The translations under genes were made by a program, and so were the position numbers. Positions 1 to 8,967 of a DNA stretch of 64,000 bases are shown piece by piece. This DNA comes from Micromonospora olivasterospora. Its GTDB lineage: Bacteria; Actinomycetota; Actinomycetes; Mycobacteriales; Micromonosporaceae. The stretch lies in the NCBI RefSeq assembly GCF_007830265.1, contig NZ_VLKE01000001.1, positions 5,518,001-5,582,000 on the forward strand. The letters run 5' to 3'. The notes beneath the pieces are model-generated. The model did not search any database, was not told where the DNA came from, and saw nothing but the letters and a program-made list of their open reading frames with translations. Each line of letters begins with the position of its first letter. Positions within the stretch are counted from its first letter, which is position 1.

Positions 1-298
1 CGGTGCTGCCGGCGGCCAGGTCGAACGAGACCGAGTACCTGGTGGGGTCCGGGCTCTCCGTGGGGGGATCCGGGTCGACCCAGTCGGACCGCTCGGCCAG
101 GTAGGCCCTGCCCTGCGCGCCCTTGCGCAGGAGGAACCAGTAGTCGACCTGCCCGCCCAGCGACACGAGCTCCGCCTTCAGCGAGTCCGGGGTGACGGTG
201 AGCCGCATGGCCCCGAAGTGGTCGGCGTCGCGGAACTTGCTGCCGGGGGCGACGCTGAACAGCGGCGTGAGGCCCGGTTCGGCGCCCTTCGCCGCCGG
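1..298 (-). pseudogene. Partial reading frame, possible metallophosphoesterase C-terminal fragment
   Basis: Reading leftwards from just past the stop of the next gene, one frame stays open to the window edge. It encodes a plausible globular sequence that includes HFGAMRLTVTPDSLKAELV, followed by a segment with DYWFLLRKG and then an acidic Pro-rich stretch. The HFGxxxLTxTP pattern resembles the last beta strands of secreted calcineurin-like phosphoesterases; this is recollection, not a database hit. There is no start codon with a ribosome binding site, and the frame is separated from the upstream gene only by that gene's TGA. It is therefore probably a displaced fragment, or a former fusion split by the stop. 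The rest lies outside the window. Confidence 0.3.
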
Positions 299-988
299 TC
301 AGGAGAGGCGATCGATCGCGGCGGGGACGAGACCGTGGCGGCGGACGAGGCCGATCAGTTGGCGCAGCAGCCAGCGCAGCGCGTCGTCACCGGCCGGCTC
401 GGAGGTCACGTCGACGCACCAGGCGATGCCGCCGACGCGCCGCAGGTCCCACCGGAAGTTCGTGTCGTTGACCCGCAGCCGCCCCGTGCCGACCACCCCG
501 GGTCGCGCAGCGTCCGGGCCCCGGGCAGCGCCCAGCCGCAGCGCCGCGCCCAGCAACTCCTGCTGGCGGCTGTCCAGATCCCCGGCGAACAGCACCCGGT
601 GGACGACCGGACCGGCGTCCAGCCGCAGCGGCGCCGCCGACGCCAGCGGAACGTCGTCGCGGAAGTGGCCGCGCAGCGCCTCCTCGTCGGGCAGCGTGCC
701 ACCGCCGAGCCGGCGGTGGACGGCCTCCGCGCCGGCACGGTCGGTGGCCGCCAGGCGGGCACGTACCTGTGGATCGGCGCGGACCGCCCGGGCGAACGCG
801 GCTGAACTCCACCAGCCCCGGTCGGCCGGCGTCCAGGCGGCACCGCGCAGCCGCGCCGCGGAGAGGTCGTCGGCGAGCACGAACTCCTCGACGAGCAGCC
901 CCACTGCCTGGTCGTCGCCCGCCGCCGCGTACAGCACGTAGTAGTCGAAACTGGTGCTCGCCTGCCGCATGGGTGTCCCGGTGCTCAT
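299..988 (-). CDS. Hypothetical protein, 229 aa
   Basis: I do not recognise this family. I chose the ATG at 988; a second in-frame ATG lies six codons in. The N-terminal part (FDYYVLYAAAGDDQAVGLL) and the strongly Leu/Arg/Ala-rich body suggest a soluble cytoplasmic protein with no signal peptide or membrane segment. The C-terminal third contains a Trp/Asp-rich patch (NDTNFRWDLRRVGGIAWCVD) and a predicted helix before the stop. The opposite strand over this gene is also open, which is usual at this GC content; the minus strand is preferred for its normal composition and coherent hydrophobic pattern. It ends directly before the truncated frame at the window edge. Confidence 0.55.
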   Translation of the reverse strand: MSTGTPMRQASTSFDYYVLYAAAGDDQAVGLLVEEFVLADDLSAARLRGAAWTPADRGWWSSAAFARAVRADPQVRARLAATDRAGAEAVHRRLGGGTLPDEEALRGHFRDDVPLASAAPLRLDAGPVVHRVLFAGDLDSRQQELLGAALRLGAARGPDAARPGVVGTGRLRVNDTNFRWDLRRVGGIAWCVDVTSEPAGDDALRWLLRQLIGLVRRHGLVPAAIDRLS

Positions 989-1164
989 CCCGCGACCGTA
1001 CCGCCGCGCGTGGTCGCCGGCTCGGCACCTCGGCGTCCGTGTCGGGACGCGGCGGCCACGTCGGCGGCAGCAGAGGCGGAACGAGCAGGGGACCCCTCGA
1101 CCGGCGGCGCCGGCTACCGCCCAGGGCACCCGGGCCGCCCTGGGGACGGCCCGCCACGGGCGCC

Positions 1165-1680
1165 CGGCCCCAGGCCCGGCTCACCATCGACGTGGCGGCC
1201 GGCGACCGGTGGCTGATCGACATCAACCGCAAGGCCACCGCCGACTGGCTGCGCACCGACACCCCCGTCCTCGACTACGCCAACGCCATGGTGGCGGCCC
1301 GATCCGCCTCGGCCGGCACCGCCCAGGCGGACTGGCAGGAGCACGTCGACGGCAAGCCGCAGTACAGCCCGCCAGTGCCGCCGCTCGCGCCGGCGAAGTT
1401 CACCGGCGGCAGCTACATCGCCTACGGGGGCAAGCCGCTGCCGGAGTGCGTCGACTACGCGACGTCCGTGCAGCGGGCCGCCGCGCCCTACGTGCAGAGC
1501 GTCGCGCCCAACGGCGCGGGCACCACGGCGGGCATGCTCGGCTTCATGTTCTGGGCGGCCGAGCGCCCCGCTACCCGCGGCATCGGCACCGTCCCGCCGA
1601 ACACCTGCGAGGCGGGGGCCGGCGCCGGGGCCAGCGCCCTGTCCGTCCCGGCGCCGATGCCGGCGCTGCGGCAGAGTTGA
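1165..1680 (+). pseudogene. Fragment of an unrecognised protein, no credible start
   Basis: From about 1165 the plus frame encodes a coherent sequence: a segment with WLIDINRKATADWL, then TPVLDYANAMVAA, a Pro-rich turn, PECVDYATSVQRAAAPYV and a Gly/Trp patch before the stop at 1680. Upstream of this the same frame becomes Arg/Pro noise. The only nearby start is a GTG at 1192 without a ribosome binding site, so the 5' end appears to be lost. I do not recognise the family. The first 150 bases between this and the preceding divergent gene hold nothing I can name. Confidence 0.35.
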
Positions 1681-1734
1681 CCGGCGGGCGCTCGCCAACC
1701 TTCGGCGCGGTGGGCCGACGATCGCCGGTGCCGA

Positions 1735-3288
1735 TCAGCCGAGGCGCGCCCGTACCGGCCGCCCCGGCCGCGTGCCGTCAGCGGGCGCCGCTCCGGCGGC
1801 TGCGGGCCTGGCCGGCACGATCGGCGCGTCCCGGCCCGTACCCCGGCGGTTGCCGCCGCCGCGTCCGCTGGACTCCTCGTGGTAGTCCTGCTCCACGTTC
1901 ACCGACCAGACGTCATGGCCCGCGCCGCAGGCGATGTTCTCCGCGGTCAACATGGCTGTCAGCATCGAGTGGTCCTGGTTGTTGTAGCGGTGCATGCCGT
2001 TCCGGCCGACCGGATGCACGTTCGGCACCTCGCGGGCCAGCCAGTGCCGGACGACGTCCACGTTGCGCTGGTACCGCTCGTCGTAGACGGGGTACGCCTT
2101 GGGCATGCGCACCACGTATCCCGCTTCGACGACCCCGGACCGGACCAGGCCGAGCCGCTCCAGCTCCGCCGTCGCGGTGGCGACCAGTTCGGCGTCGGGA
2201 GTACGCCACGTCTCGTCGTCCTCGAAGACGAAGTACTCCAGTCCCAGGCAGGTGCGCCCGTCCTTGACCAGGTGCGGCGACCAGGAACCGAAGTTCTGGA
2301 TCCGGCCCACCCGGACGTCGGGGTCGTGCACGTAGATCCAGTTGTCCGGGAAGGCGAACTCGGCCGGCACCACCAGCGCGACGGTCAGGAAGTCCCGGTA
2401 ACGCAGGTCGGCGGCCGCGGCCCGCACCTGCGGCGGCGCGGGCGGGCGTAGCGCCGCCACCAACTCGGAGATCGGCATCGACGAGACCACGTGCGAGGCC
2501 GTCGCGGTGCGCTGCCCGCCCACGCCGTCCACCGAGACGGCGACCGCCCGGCCGCGCCGCGGGTCGCGGTGCACCGCTGTCACCCAACTACCCAGCTCCA
2601 CCGCGCCGCCGCGGCGGCGCACCTCCTCCGCGCAGCGCTCCCACATCATGCCGGGCCCGAGCTTCGGGTACTGGAACTCCTCGATCAGACTGGTGACGTC
2701 AGCGCGGTTGCGGCGCGGCAGCAGGGCGTTGCGGACCGCCTTGGCCAACGACAGGTTCTTGATCCGCTGCGCGGCCCAGTCCGCCTGGAGTTGGTCGGCC
2801 GGCATGCCCCAGACCTTCTCCGTGTACGCCTTGAAGAACATCGAGTAGAGCCGCCAACCGAAGCGGGCGGACACCCACCCCTCGAAGTGGGACTGGTCCT
2901 TCGGTGGGCGCAAGCGGGCGCGGGCGTACGAGCCCAGGCAGCGCGCGGCCTCCCGAAGGCCCAGGTTGCGCAGGGCGTTGGACGCGTTGAGCGGGTAGTC
3001 GAAGAGCGCGCCCCGGTAGTAGATCCGACTCATCCGCGGCCGCAGCAGGAAGTCCTCGTCGGGCAGGATCTCGTGCCAGAACTCCTCGACTCGGGAGACC
3101 TTGGTGAAGAACCGGTGTCCGCCGATGTCGAAGCGCCAGCCGTCCCGTTCGACGGTGCGGCTGATGCCCCCCACCACCTCGTCGGCCTCGAACACCCGTA
3201 CCGGCACATCCCACCGGAGCAACTCGTACGCGGCGGTCAGGCCGGCCGGTCCCGCGCCGATGACCACCGTGTCCCGCTGTTTGTCCAT
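1735..3288 (-). CDS. FAD-dependent NAD(P)-binding oxidoreductase, UDP-galactopyranose-mutase/amine-oxidase-like, 517 aa
   Basis: The protein opens with a Rossmann FAD motif ([17 protein letters not shown], residues about 8-24). The second half of the ADP-binding fold follows with an acidic residue ([16 protein letters not shown]) and [12 protein letters not shown], typical of the UDP-galactopyranose mutase / protoporphyrinogen-oxidase-like group. The central YTEKVWGMP and the late [20 protein letters not shown] are typical of actinobacterial members that act near cell-wall or exopolysaccharide sugars. The substrate cannot be read from sequence. The start at 3288 has an AGGGAG about 8 bases upstream; the frame remains open 21 codons further but without a site. 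The last 40 residues are a low-complexity Gly/Arg/Ala extension. A membrane glycosyltransferase-like gene lies divergently upstream, which fits an envelope role by inference. Confidence 0.8.
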   Translation of the reverse strand: MDKQRDTVVIGAGPAGLTAAYELLRWDVPVRVFEADEVVGGISRTVERDGWRFDIGGHRFFTKVSRVEEFWHEILPDEDFLLRPRMSRIYYRGALFDYPLNASNALRNLGLREAARCLGSYARARLRPPKDQSHFEGWVSARFGWRLYSMFFKAYTEKVWGMPADQLQADWAAQRIKNLSLAKAVRNALLPRRNRADVTSLIEEFQYPKLGPGMMWERCAEEVRRRGGAVELGSWVTAVHRDPRRGRAVAVSVDGVGGQRTATASHVVSSMPISELVAALRPPAPPQVRAAAADLRYRDFLTVALVVPAEFAFPDNWIYVHDPDVRVGRIQNFGSWSPHLVKDGRTCLGLEYFVFEDDETWRTPDAELVATATAELERLGLVRSGVVEAGYVVRMPKAYPVYDERYQRNVDVVRHWLAREVPNVHPVGRNGMHRYNNQDHSMLTAMLTAENIACGAGHDVWSVNVEQDYHEESSGRGGGNRRGTGRDAPIVPARPAAAGAAPADGTRPGRPVRARLG

Positions 3289-3531
3289 GCCGCGCTCCCT
3301 GCGTCCGGTTCCGGTCGCGGCCCCGTTTACCCACTGTGTGCGGGAACTCACTCAGCGCTTCGCTCCTCGTGTCGGCCGTCCTCCACGTGTCAAGGGCGGT
3401 GGAAGGGGGATGTGGCAGCGCCGGGGGTCGGATGACCGGGCTCGTCCGCGCGGGATCGGGAGAGGTCGTGGGGGACAGGGGCGGGCCGTGGGGCCGGGCA
3501 CCGAGGCGGGCTCGGCGCGCGCGCCGGTGCC

Positions 3532-4707
3532 GTGCGGGGCCGGGCGGCGCAGGTCGCGGACCGGATTCCGGCGCCGTGGCGCTTCGCTGTGACGGTCTTC
3601 CTCGGTACGAAGATCGTGCTGACCCTGGTCGGGGTGCTCGCGCTGACCGCCTTCGACCATCTGTCCTTGACTCCGCCCGCGGACGGGTGGACGATGCGCG
3701 ACCAGCAGCGCGCCATCTCTCCGCATCGCTGGGTGTCACTGTGGTTCGCCTGGGACTCGTTCCTCTACGAAAAACTGGCCCAGGTGCCACTGGACCGGCC
3801 GTGGCAGGAATTCGGCTTTCCGCTGCTGTATCCGTTTCTGGGCCGGGCGCTGGCCCCGCTGCTGGCTGGGCACACCGCGATGGCGCTGTTGCTGGTGGCC
3901 AACGCGGCGTTCCTGCTGATGCTCTACTACGCCCACCGACTCGGGGAGCAGTTGCTCGGCGACCCCGGGACCCGCCGGTTCGTCCGGTATCTCGTGCTGC
4001 TGCCCACCGCATTCCTGTTCCAGGCGGCGCTGACCGAGTCGCTGTTCCTGTGCCTGACGCTCGCCGCATTCCACTACGCCGAGCGGCGGCGCTGGCTGGT
4101 CGTCGGCGTGCTGGGGTTCTTCCTGGCGCTCAGCCGTTCCGTCGGGTTCTTCGTCGTCGTGCCGCTCGCCCTGGTGCTGCTGCGGCAGCACGACTACCGA
4201 TTCGGTCGACGCGTGTTGTGGGGCTGCGTCCGTACGGGCTGGCCGCTGCTGCTGGTTCCGGCCGGGTGGCTCGCCTTCATGGCGTTCTGCCGGTGGCAGG
4301 GCGGTGACTGGTTCGCCTACCAGCACGCCCAGAAGCGGGGTTGGGGCGTCTCCGTGCAGAACCCGCTGGGTGTGCTGTGGCACGGGCTGGCCGGGGGGTC
4401 GGTCCCCGATGCCCTACGGGTCGGGGCCGCCGTCCTGGCGTTGGTGGTCGTGGTCGCGGGCGTCCGCCGGATCGGCCTGCCCTACGTCGTGTACGGCGTG
4501 ATCATGGTGCTGGTGCCGCTGTCGATGGGTCCACCGGTGTACAAGAGTCTGCTGCGCTACCTGCTCGCCGCCTTCCCGGTGGCGCTCGTGCTGGCCGGCT
4601 GGACGTGGCGCGCGCGGGTCGGCGGATGGCTGACCACGGGCCTGGTCCTTCTACAGGGCGCGCTGTTCGTGATCTGGTTGGCCTACTGGAACCACTTCAT
4701 CATCTGA
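3532..4707 (+). CDS. Polytopic membrane protein, PIG-V mannosyltransferase-like, 391 aa
   Basis: GTG start; there is no ATG in the N-terminal part. The sequence has about nine to ten hydrophobic segments: FAVTVFLGTKIVLTLVGVLA, then AMALLLVANAAFLLMLYY, YLVLLPTAFLFQAALTESLF and others, ending with LVLLQGALFVIWLAYW. Between helices one and two, WVSLWFAWDSFLYEKLAQ gives the luminal-type loop with an acidic residue (WDSxxY) seen in PIG-V/GT-C fold mannosyltransferases. TESLF in the fourth segment is also characteristic. It probably transfers a sugar from a polyprenyl-phosphate donor outside the membrane; this is family inference. It is divergent from the FAD oxidoreductase. The 180 bases after it hold a small minus-strand hydrophobic fragment (near 4790-4880) that may be a transporter relic. 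Confidence 0.75.
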   Translation: MRGRAAQVADRIPAPWRFAVTVFLGTKIVLTLVGVLALTAFDHLSLTPPADGWTMRDQQRAISPHRWVSLWFAWDSFLYEKLAQVPLDRPWQEFGFPLLYPFLGRALAPLLAGHTAMALLLVANAAFLLMLYYAHRLGEQLLGDPGTRRFVRYLVLLPTAFLFQAALTESLFLCLTLAAFHYAERRRWLVVGVLGFFLALSRSVGFFVVVPLALVLLRQHDYRFGRRVLWGCVRTGWPLLLVPAGWLAFMAFCRWQGGDWFAYQHAQKRGWGVSVQNPLGVLWHGLAGGSVPDALRVGAAVLALVVVVAGVRRIGLPYVVYGVIMVLVPLSMGPPVYKSLLRYLLAAFPVALVLAGWTWRARVGGWLTTGLVLLQGALFVIWLAYWNHFII

Positions 4708-4892
4708 CCCGTCCACCGTCTGTCGGCGCAGAGGAGGGGCCGCCGGCCCGGGTTCCGTACCCACCGGGCGGCCGGCGGAGCTCGTTTCACACGTGGCTGC
4801 CGGCAGGGCCGATCAGCACCGCGGCGGCGACGACGAGCCCCGCCACGCACGTGAACGCCGCGCCCACATCAGCCGGCTCAAGGAGTTGCTCC

Positions 4893-5690
4893 GTGTCAAC
4901 CAGTGACAGCGGGACCGTCCTGGCCGTCCGGTGCCACGGCCCGGGCGACGTCCGCGTCGAACACCTGCCGGCGCGCCGCCCCGGCCCGGGAGAGGTGGCC
5001 CTCGCCCCGCTGGCCGTCGGGGTCTGCGGCACCGTGCCGGCGCGGATCGCGTACCGGCTGCCGACCGGGACGCCCCCGTGGGTCGGGGCGCTGACCGAAC
5101 CGCTCGCGTGCTGCATCCACGGCATGGACCAGCTCGCGCCCCGCTCCGGGCTGCCCGTGCTCGTCTACGGCGCCGGCCCCGCCGGCGCGATGATGGTGGC
5201 GCTGTCCCGGGCCCGCGGGCTCGCCCCGATCGTGGTGTTCGACCCCCGCCCGGACCGGCGCGACCTCGCGCTGCGGATGGGCGCCGACGCCGCGTTCGAC
5301 CCGAGCGACGAGGCGAGCGCGCCGGCCGCCCTGACCGACGGCCTCGGGTTCCCGCACGTGATCGACGCCGTCGGCTCGGGACGCGTGCTGGAGTCGGCGG
5401 TCGGCATGGCCAGCCGCGGCGGGCGCATCCTCGTCTTCGGGGTCGCCCGGCCCGACGACGAGGCGCGGGTACGCCCCAACGAGATCTTCGCCCGGGAGCT
5501 GACGATCGTCGGGGCGGTGATCAACCCGTACACCCAGCACCGTGCGGTGGGCATGCTGCCGACCCTCGGCCTGGACCGGCTGCGACCGGCGTTCTTCCCG
5601 CTGGAGAAGGTGCCGCAGGCGCTCGACGTCCTGGCCGTCGGCCAGGCCGACAAGCTGTTCATCGCCCCGCAGGGCGTGGAGGCGGCGTAG
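4893..5690 (+). pseudogene. Zinc-type alcohol dehydrogenase with an internal deletion, 265 aa
   Basis: GTG start with AAGGAG about 8 bases upstream. The N-terminus runs into LAPLAVGVCGT, the first zinc-ligand region of medium-chain dehydrogenases (Cys45). It then jumps straight to AYRLPTG and ALTEPLACCIHGM, which in intact proteins lies about 75-80 residues further on. The GHE catalytic motif, the structural zinc Cys cluster and the rest of the GroES-like domain are missing. The NAD(P) domain is intact (VYGAGPAGAMM, about residue 92 onward) through to the end. Family members are about 330-350 aa, against 265 here. The reading frame is preserved, so a shortened protein could be made, but it should not bind catalytic zinc. 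Substrate class (polyol or alcohol) unknown. Confidence 0.7.
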
Positions 5691-5706
5691 CGGCAGCGCG
5701 GCCCGC

Positions 5707-5750
5707 GACCTTGGACGGTTGTCGTCGGCGATCGACAACTGTCCAAGGTC
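5707..5750. repeat. Palindromic element, REP-like copy 1 (possible bidirectional terminator)
   Basis: An 18-base arm (GACCTTGGACGGTTGTCG) is followed by an 8-base loop and its reverse complement with one mismatch. It sits 16 bases after the stop of the dehydrogenase relic and 12 bases before the stop of the convergent reductase gene, so it could end both transcripts. There is no T-run. The same arm sequence, about 15 of 18 bases, recurs at 25676 inside a macrodomain gene, so this looks like a dispersed palindromic family rather than a simple terminator. Confidence 0.7.
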
Positions 5751-5762
5751 TGCACGATCCGG

Positions 5763-6470
5763 TCAACGGGTGGCGGTCGGGCCGCCGCCGCTGCCCCGGT
5801 CGTCGAGCACGAGCGGGGCGCGCCCGCCCACCACGTACCGGATGTGGGTGACCTGCGGCGTGTGGATGACCCGGGTCGGCGTCAGCTCGATCGCCTCCTT
5901 CTCGCCGAGGTCGAGGTCCGCGTCGAACAGCCGCAGGCCGGTGCCGAGCACGACCGGCACCACGTGCAGTTCGAGCTCGTCGAGCAGCCCCGCCCTGAGT
6001 ACCTGCCGGACCAGGCTGCCGCCCCCGGCCACGGCGACGTTCCTGCCGCCCGCCGCGGCGCGTGCCTGTGCGACGGCGCTTGCCACGCCGTCGGTGACGT
6101 ACGTGAAGCTGGTGCCACCCCGGCGGTGCAGGGGCTGCCGGGGGCGGTGCGTGACGACGAAGACCGGAGCGCGGAACGGCGGTTCCTCGCCCCAGGGCAC
6201 CTCGCCCCCGTCGGCCATCCGGCGCCCCATGACGTACGCGCCGGCCGCCGCGAACTGCTCGGCGACCACGTCCGAGTTCGTGTCCCGTTCCCCGCCGGCG
6301 AAGCCCTGCCGTTCGCGCCACGCCATCGCGTCGGTGACCCACCGCGTGACGCGGAAGAATCCCGCGCTCTCGGCCGACGCCATCCAGTCGCCGTCGCCGT
6401 CGTCGGTGTGCCGTGGGCCGGCGTAGAACCCGTCGGCCGACACCGACAGCTGTGCGGTCACCTTGCTCAT
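5763..6470 (-). CDS. Dihydrofolate-reductase-like (RibD C-terminal fold) protein, 235 aa
   Basis: The N-terminus VTAQLSVSADGFYAGP is the first strand and loop of the RibD-C/DHFR fold (SxDGxxAGP). AAGAYVMGRRM then matches the conserved GRxT/GRRM helix, PVFVVTHRPRQPL a central strand, and VAVAGGGSLVRQVLRAGLLD the nucleotide-binding glycine turn plus helix. DELELHVVPVVLGTGLRLF closes the fold. It is a probable NADPH-dependent reductase; the substrate is not assignable, since most actinobacterial paralogs are uncharacterised and not in riboflavin operons. The start at 6470 has GAGGAACGAG upstream. It is convergent with the dehydrogenase relic across a palindromic element. The 285 bases before the MFS gene's stop hold nothing clear. 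Confidence 0.85.
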   Translation of the reverse strand: MSKVTAQLSVSADGFYAGPRHTDDGDGDWMASAESAGFFRVTRWVTDAMAWRERQGFAGGERDTNSDVVAEQFAAAGAYVMGRRMADGGEVPWGEEPPFRAPVFVVTHRPRQPLHRRGGTSFTYVTDGVASAVAQARAAAGGRNVAVAGGGSLVRQVLRAGLLDELELHVVPVVLGTGLRLFDADLDLGEKEAIELTPTRVIHTPQVTHIRYVVGGRAPLVLDDRGSGGGPTATR

Positions 6471-6755
6471 CTCGCTCGTTCCTCTCCGTCGGGTGACACC
6501 CCGCAGGGTGTTGCCGTGGAGAGGTCGGAGCCGACCGGGCGACCCCGACAGTCAGTCGCTGTGACGGCGGCCACACCATGCTGGGTGGGCCGGGGCTGCC
6601 CGGCCCATCATGGTAGCCGTTGCCGCTGCCGGGTGGGTGTGGCTCCCATCCGTCGTCGGTCCCGAGGAAGACCCGTACGCGCTCACCGCGGAGATCCACG
6701 ACGGCGCGCCGGGCCGCCACCGGAATCCGGCGGCGGCCCGGGCCGCGCTTCGACC

Positions 6756-8396
6756 TCAGCGCCGGGCCGGGGCCCTGCGGGGGCCGCTGTCGGGCGCCAC
6801 CTCGTCGAAGGCGGGGGCGGCGTCGACGGCGTCGGCGGCGACCGCCACCGAGCGGGTGGTGTCGGACAGGTCGAGGCTGGATCGCAGCGTCACCGGGCGC
6901 AGCAGGAGGGCGGCGATCACGCCCACCACGGCGATGGCGGCGGAGATGAGGAAGATGTGCCCGGTGGCGTCGCCGTACGCGGCGCGGATGATCTGCCGGA
7001 TCGGCTCCGGCAGCGCCGCCAGGTTCAGGTTGCTGCTGCCCCCGCCGCCGGAGGCGGGGATGCCGGCCGCCGTCAGGTCGTGGGTGATCTGGTCGGTGAC
7101 CCGCCGGGCGAGGACGGCGCCGAGGACGGAGACGCCGATGGTGCCGCCCAGCGAGCGGAAGAACGCGACGCTGGAGCTGGCGGCGCCGATGTCCCTGAGC
7201 GCGACGGTGTTCTGCACGGCGAGGACGAGGTTCTGCATGGACATGCCGACGCCGACGCCCACGAGGAACATGGCCACGGCGAGGAACCACAGCGGGGTCT
7301 CGTGGTCGATGGTGCCGAGGACGGCGAAGCCGGCGACCAGGAAGGCCGTGCCCGCGACGATGTAGGGCTTGATCCTGCCGGTCCTGGTGATGAGCCGGCC
7401 GGAGACGATGGAGGAGACGAGGACGCCGGCCATCATCGGGATGGTGAGCAGCCCGGCCTCGGTCGGGGTGTAGCCGCGGCCGATCTGGAAGTACTGGCCG
7501 AGGAAGACGGAACCGCCGAACATGGCCATGCCGACGGCGAGGCTGGCCAGGATGGCCAGGGCCGTGGTGCGTTCACGGACGATCTTGAGCGGGACGATCG
7601 GCTCGGCGTGCCGCGCCTCGACCCGGACGGCCAGCGCCAGCAGCGCCAGGGAGCCGCCCACCATCGCGGCCGTCTGCCAGGACAGCCACCCGAAGGAGTC
7701 GTCGACGAAGGAGATCCAGACCAGCAGCAGGCTCACGCCGGCGGCGATCAGGCTCGCCCCCCAGTAGTCGATCTTCACGTTCTCGCGGCGGGCGGTGGGC
7801 AGGTGCAGGGTGACCTGGAGCAGGATCAGCGCGATCACGGCGACGGGCACGCCGACGAAGAAGCACCAGCGCCAGCCGAGCCAGGAGGTGTCGACGATGA
7901 GGCCGCCGAGCAGCGGGCCGCCGACGGTGGCGAGGGCCATGACCCCGCCGAGGTAGCCGTTGTACCGGCCGCGCTCGCGCGGCGGGATCATCGCCGCGAT
8001 GGCGACCTGGACCAGGGCCTGCAGGCCGCCGACGCCGATGCCCTGGAACGCGCGGGCGGCGATGAGCTGCCCGGCGCTCTGGGCGAAGCCGGAGACGATC
8101 GAGCCGACCAGGAACACCACGATCGCGGCCTGGATCAGCAGCTTCTTGTTGAACAGGTCCGCCAGCTTGCCCCAGATAGGGGTGGTGGCGGTGGCGGTGA
8201 GCAGGGTGGCGGTGACGACCCAGGTGTACTGGGTCTGCGAGCCGTTGAGCGCCCCGATGATCTTGGGTAGGGCGATCGAGACGACCGTGCTGCTCAGCAT
8301 CGCGACGAAGAGCACCAGCAGCAGACCGCTGAGCGCCTCCAGGGTCTGCCGATGGCTCATCGGCCCCGCGTCGGTCGCGGTGGTGGGTGCGCTCAT
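6756..8396 (-). CDS. DHA2-type MFS drug exporter (EmrB/QacA subfamily), 546 aa
   Basis: Fourteen-helix architecture with the classic motif C-like and A-like segments: WVVTATLLTATATTPIWGKL after TM1, ADLFNKK loop, GGLQALVQVAIAAMIPPRER and GVMALATVGGPLLGGLI (helix 5), WRWCFFVGVPVAVIALIL, then a long C-terminal half ending with IFLISAAIAVVGVIAALLL. A cytoplasmic tail of about 40 residues follows. It likely exports a toxic small molecule using the proton gradient. The start at 8396 overlaps the stop of the upstream MarR gene as ATGA, indicating translational coupling and co-regulation by that MarR protein. The local regulator pair suggests substrate-induced expression. Confidence 0.9.
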   Translation of the reverse strand: MSAPTTATDAGPMSHRQTLEALSGLLLVLFVAMLSSTVVSIALPKIIGALNGSQTQYTWVVTATLLTATATTPIWGKLADLFNKKLLIQAAIVVFLVGSIVSGFAQSAGQLIAARAFQGIGVGGLQALVQVAIAAMIPPRERGRYNGYLGGVMALATVGGPLLGGLIVDTSWLGWRWCFFVGVPVAVIALILLQVTLHLPTARRENVKIDYWGASLIAAGVSLLLVWISFVDDSFGWLSWQTAAMVGGSLALLALAVRVEARHAEPIVPLKIVRERTTALAILASLAVGMAMFGGSVFLGQYFQIGRGYTPTEAGLLTIPMMAGVLVSSIVSGRLITRTGRIKPYIVAGTAFLVAGFAVLGTIDHETPLWFLAVAMFLVGVGVGMSMQNLVLAVQNTVALRDIGAASSSVAFFRSLGGTIGVSVLGAVLARRVTDQITHDLTAAGIPASGGGGSSNLNLAALPEPIRQIIRAAYGDATGHIFLISAAIAVVGVIAALLLRPVTLRSSLDLSDTTRSVAVAADAVDAAPAFDEVAPDSGPRRAPARR

Positions 8397-8857
8397 CGCG
8401 CCGCCTCCAGGTTCTCTTGGTTTCCGAGTGCGTTCTTGATGTCGTGGGTGAACCGGGCGAGCGCGGCCGACAGCGCGGCCGCCTCCGCCGGGGTCCAGCC
8501 GGTCAGCGCGCGGTCGAGGACCGCGCCGTACCAGTTCTCGGTGTCGGCCAGGGCGGCCCGGCCCGCGGGCGTGACGGCCAGGACGGCGACCCGCTTGTCG
8601 GCCGCGTCCGTGCGCCGCTCGACGAGGCCCTGTGCCACGAGGCCGGCGACGGCCCGGCTGACCGTGGACGGGTCCAGCCCGGCGCGCAGGGCGAGTTCGC
8701 GGGCGTGGCATCCGTCGCCGAACCTGTCGATCCGCCTGAGTAGCCCGATCATGCCCAGCGGCACGCTGGAGCGGCTGTCGGCGTAGCGCTGCTTGATCAT
8801 CCGGACGGCCGTGGTGAGTTCGTGCAGCCGGACGCCGAGTTCGCGAGCGGGTTCCAC
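8393..8857 (-). CDS. MarR-family transcriptional regulator, 154 aa
   Basis: Winged helix protein: LPxG-type helix 'VPLGMIGLLRRIDRF' followed by ARELALRAGLDPSTVSRAVA (helix-turn-helix), LVAQGLVERRTDAADKR (wing with the DxR motif) and VAVLAVTPAGRAALADT. GTG start at 8857 with AGGGAGG about 7 bases upstream; extending further would cross the operator region. It is the first gene of a two-gene operon with the MFS exporter (ATGA overlap). It is expected to repress its own operon and release DNA on ligand binding. Two palindromes directly upstream are candidate operators. Confidence 0.88.
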   Translation of the reverse strand: MEPARELGVRLHELTTAVRMIKQRYADSRSSVPLGMIGLLRRIDRFGDGCHARELALRAGLDPSTVSRAVAGLVAQGLVERRTDAADKRVAVLAVTPAGRAALADTENWYGAVLDRALTGWTPAEAAALSAALARFTHDIKNALGNQENLEAAR

Positions 8858-8881
8858 TCCTGCCTCCCTACCCACCGATGG

Positions 8882-8923
8882 TTGCCTCAAGCAAGGATCC
8901 AAAAATCTTGCCCGCTGCGCAAG
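8882..8923. promoter_or_regulatory. Paired TTGC-n-GCAA palindromes, candidate MarR/TetR operator
   Basis: In the 110-base gap between the divergent marR-like and tetR-like genes there are two inverted repeats with the same half-sites: TTGC-5-GCAA at 8882-8894, and CTTGC-7-GCAAG at 8907-8923, the latter inside an unusually AT-rich stretch. TTGC/GCAA half-sites are common in MarR-family operators. The location would let one protein control both directions. Confidence 0.55.
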
Positions 8924-8967
8924 TTTTCCCATTGAGAAGTAGATCACGGGTGGGTAGCCTCGATGCC

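Noticed and set aside
5844..8270. 808-aa plus-strand frame opposite the RibD-like and MFS genes
   Set aside because: His/Asp/Gly-rich shadow with no motif; the minus strand encodes recognised families there.
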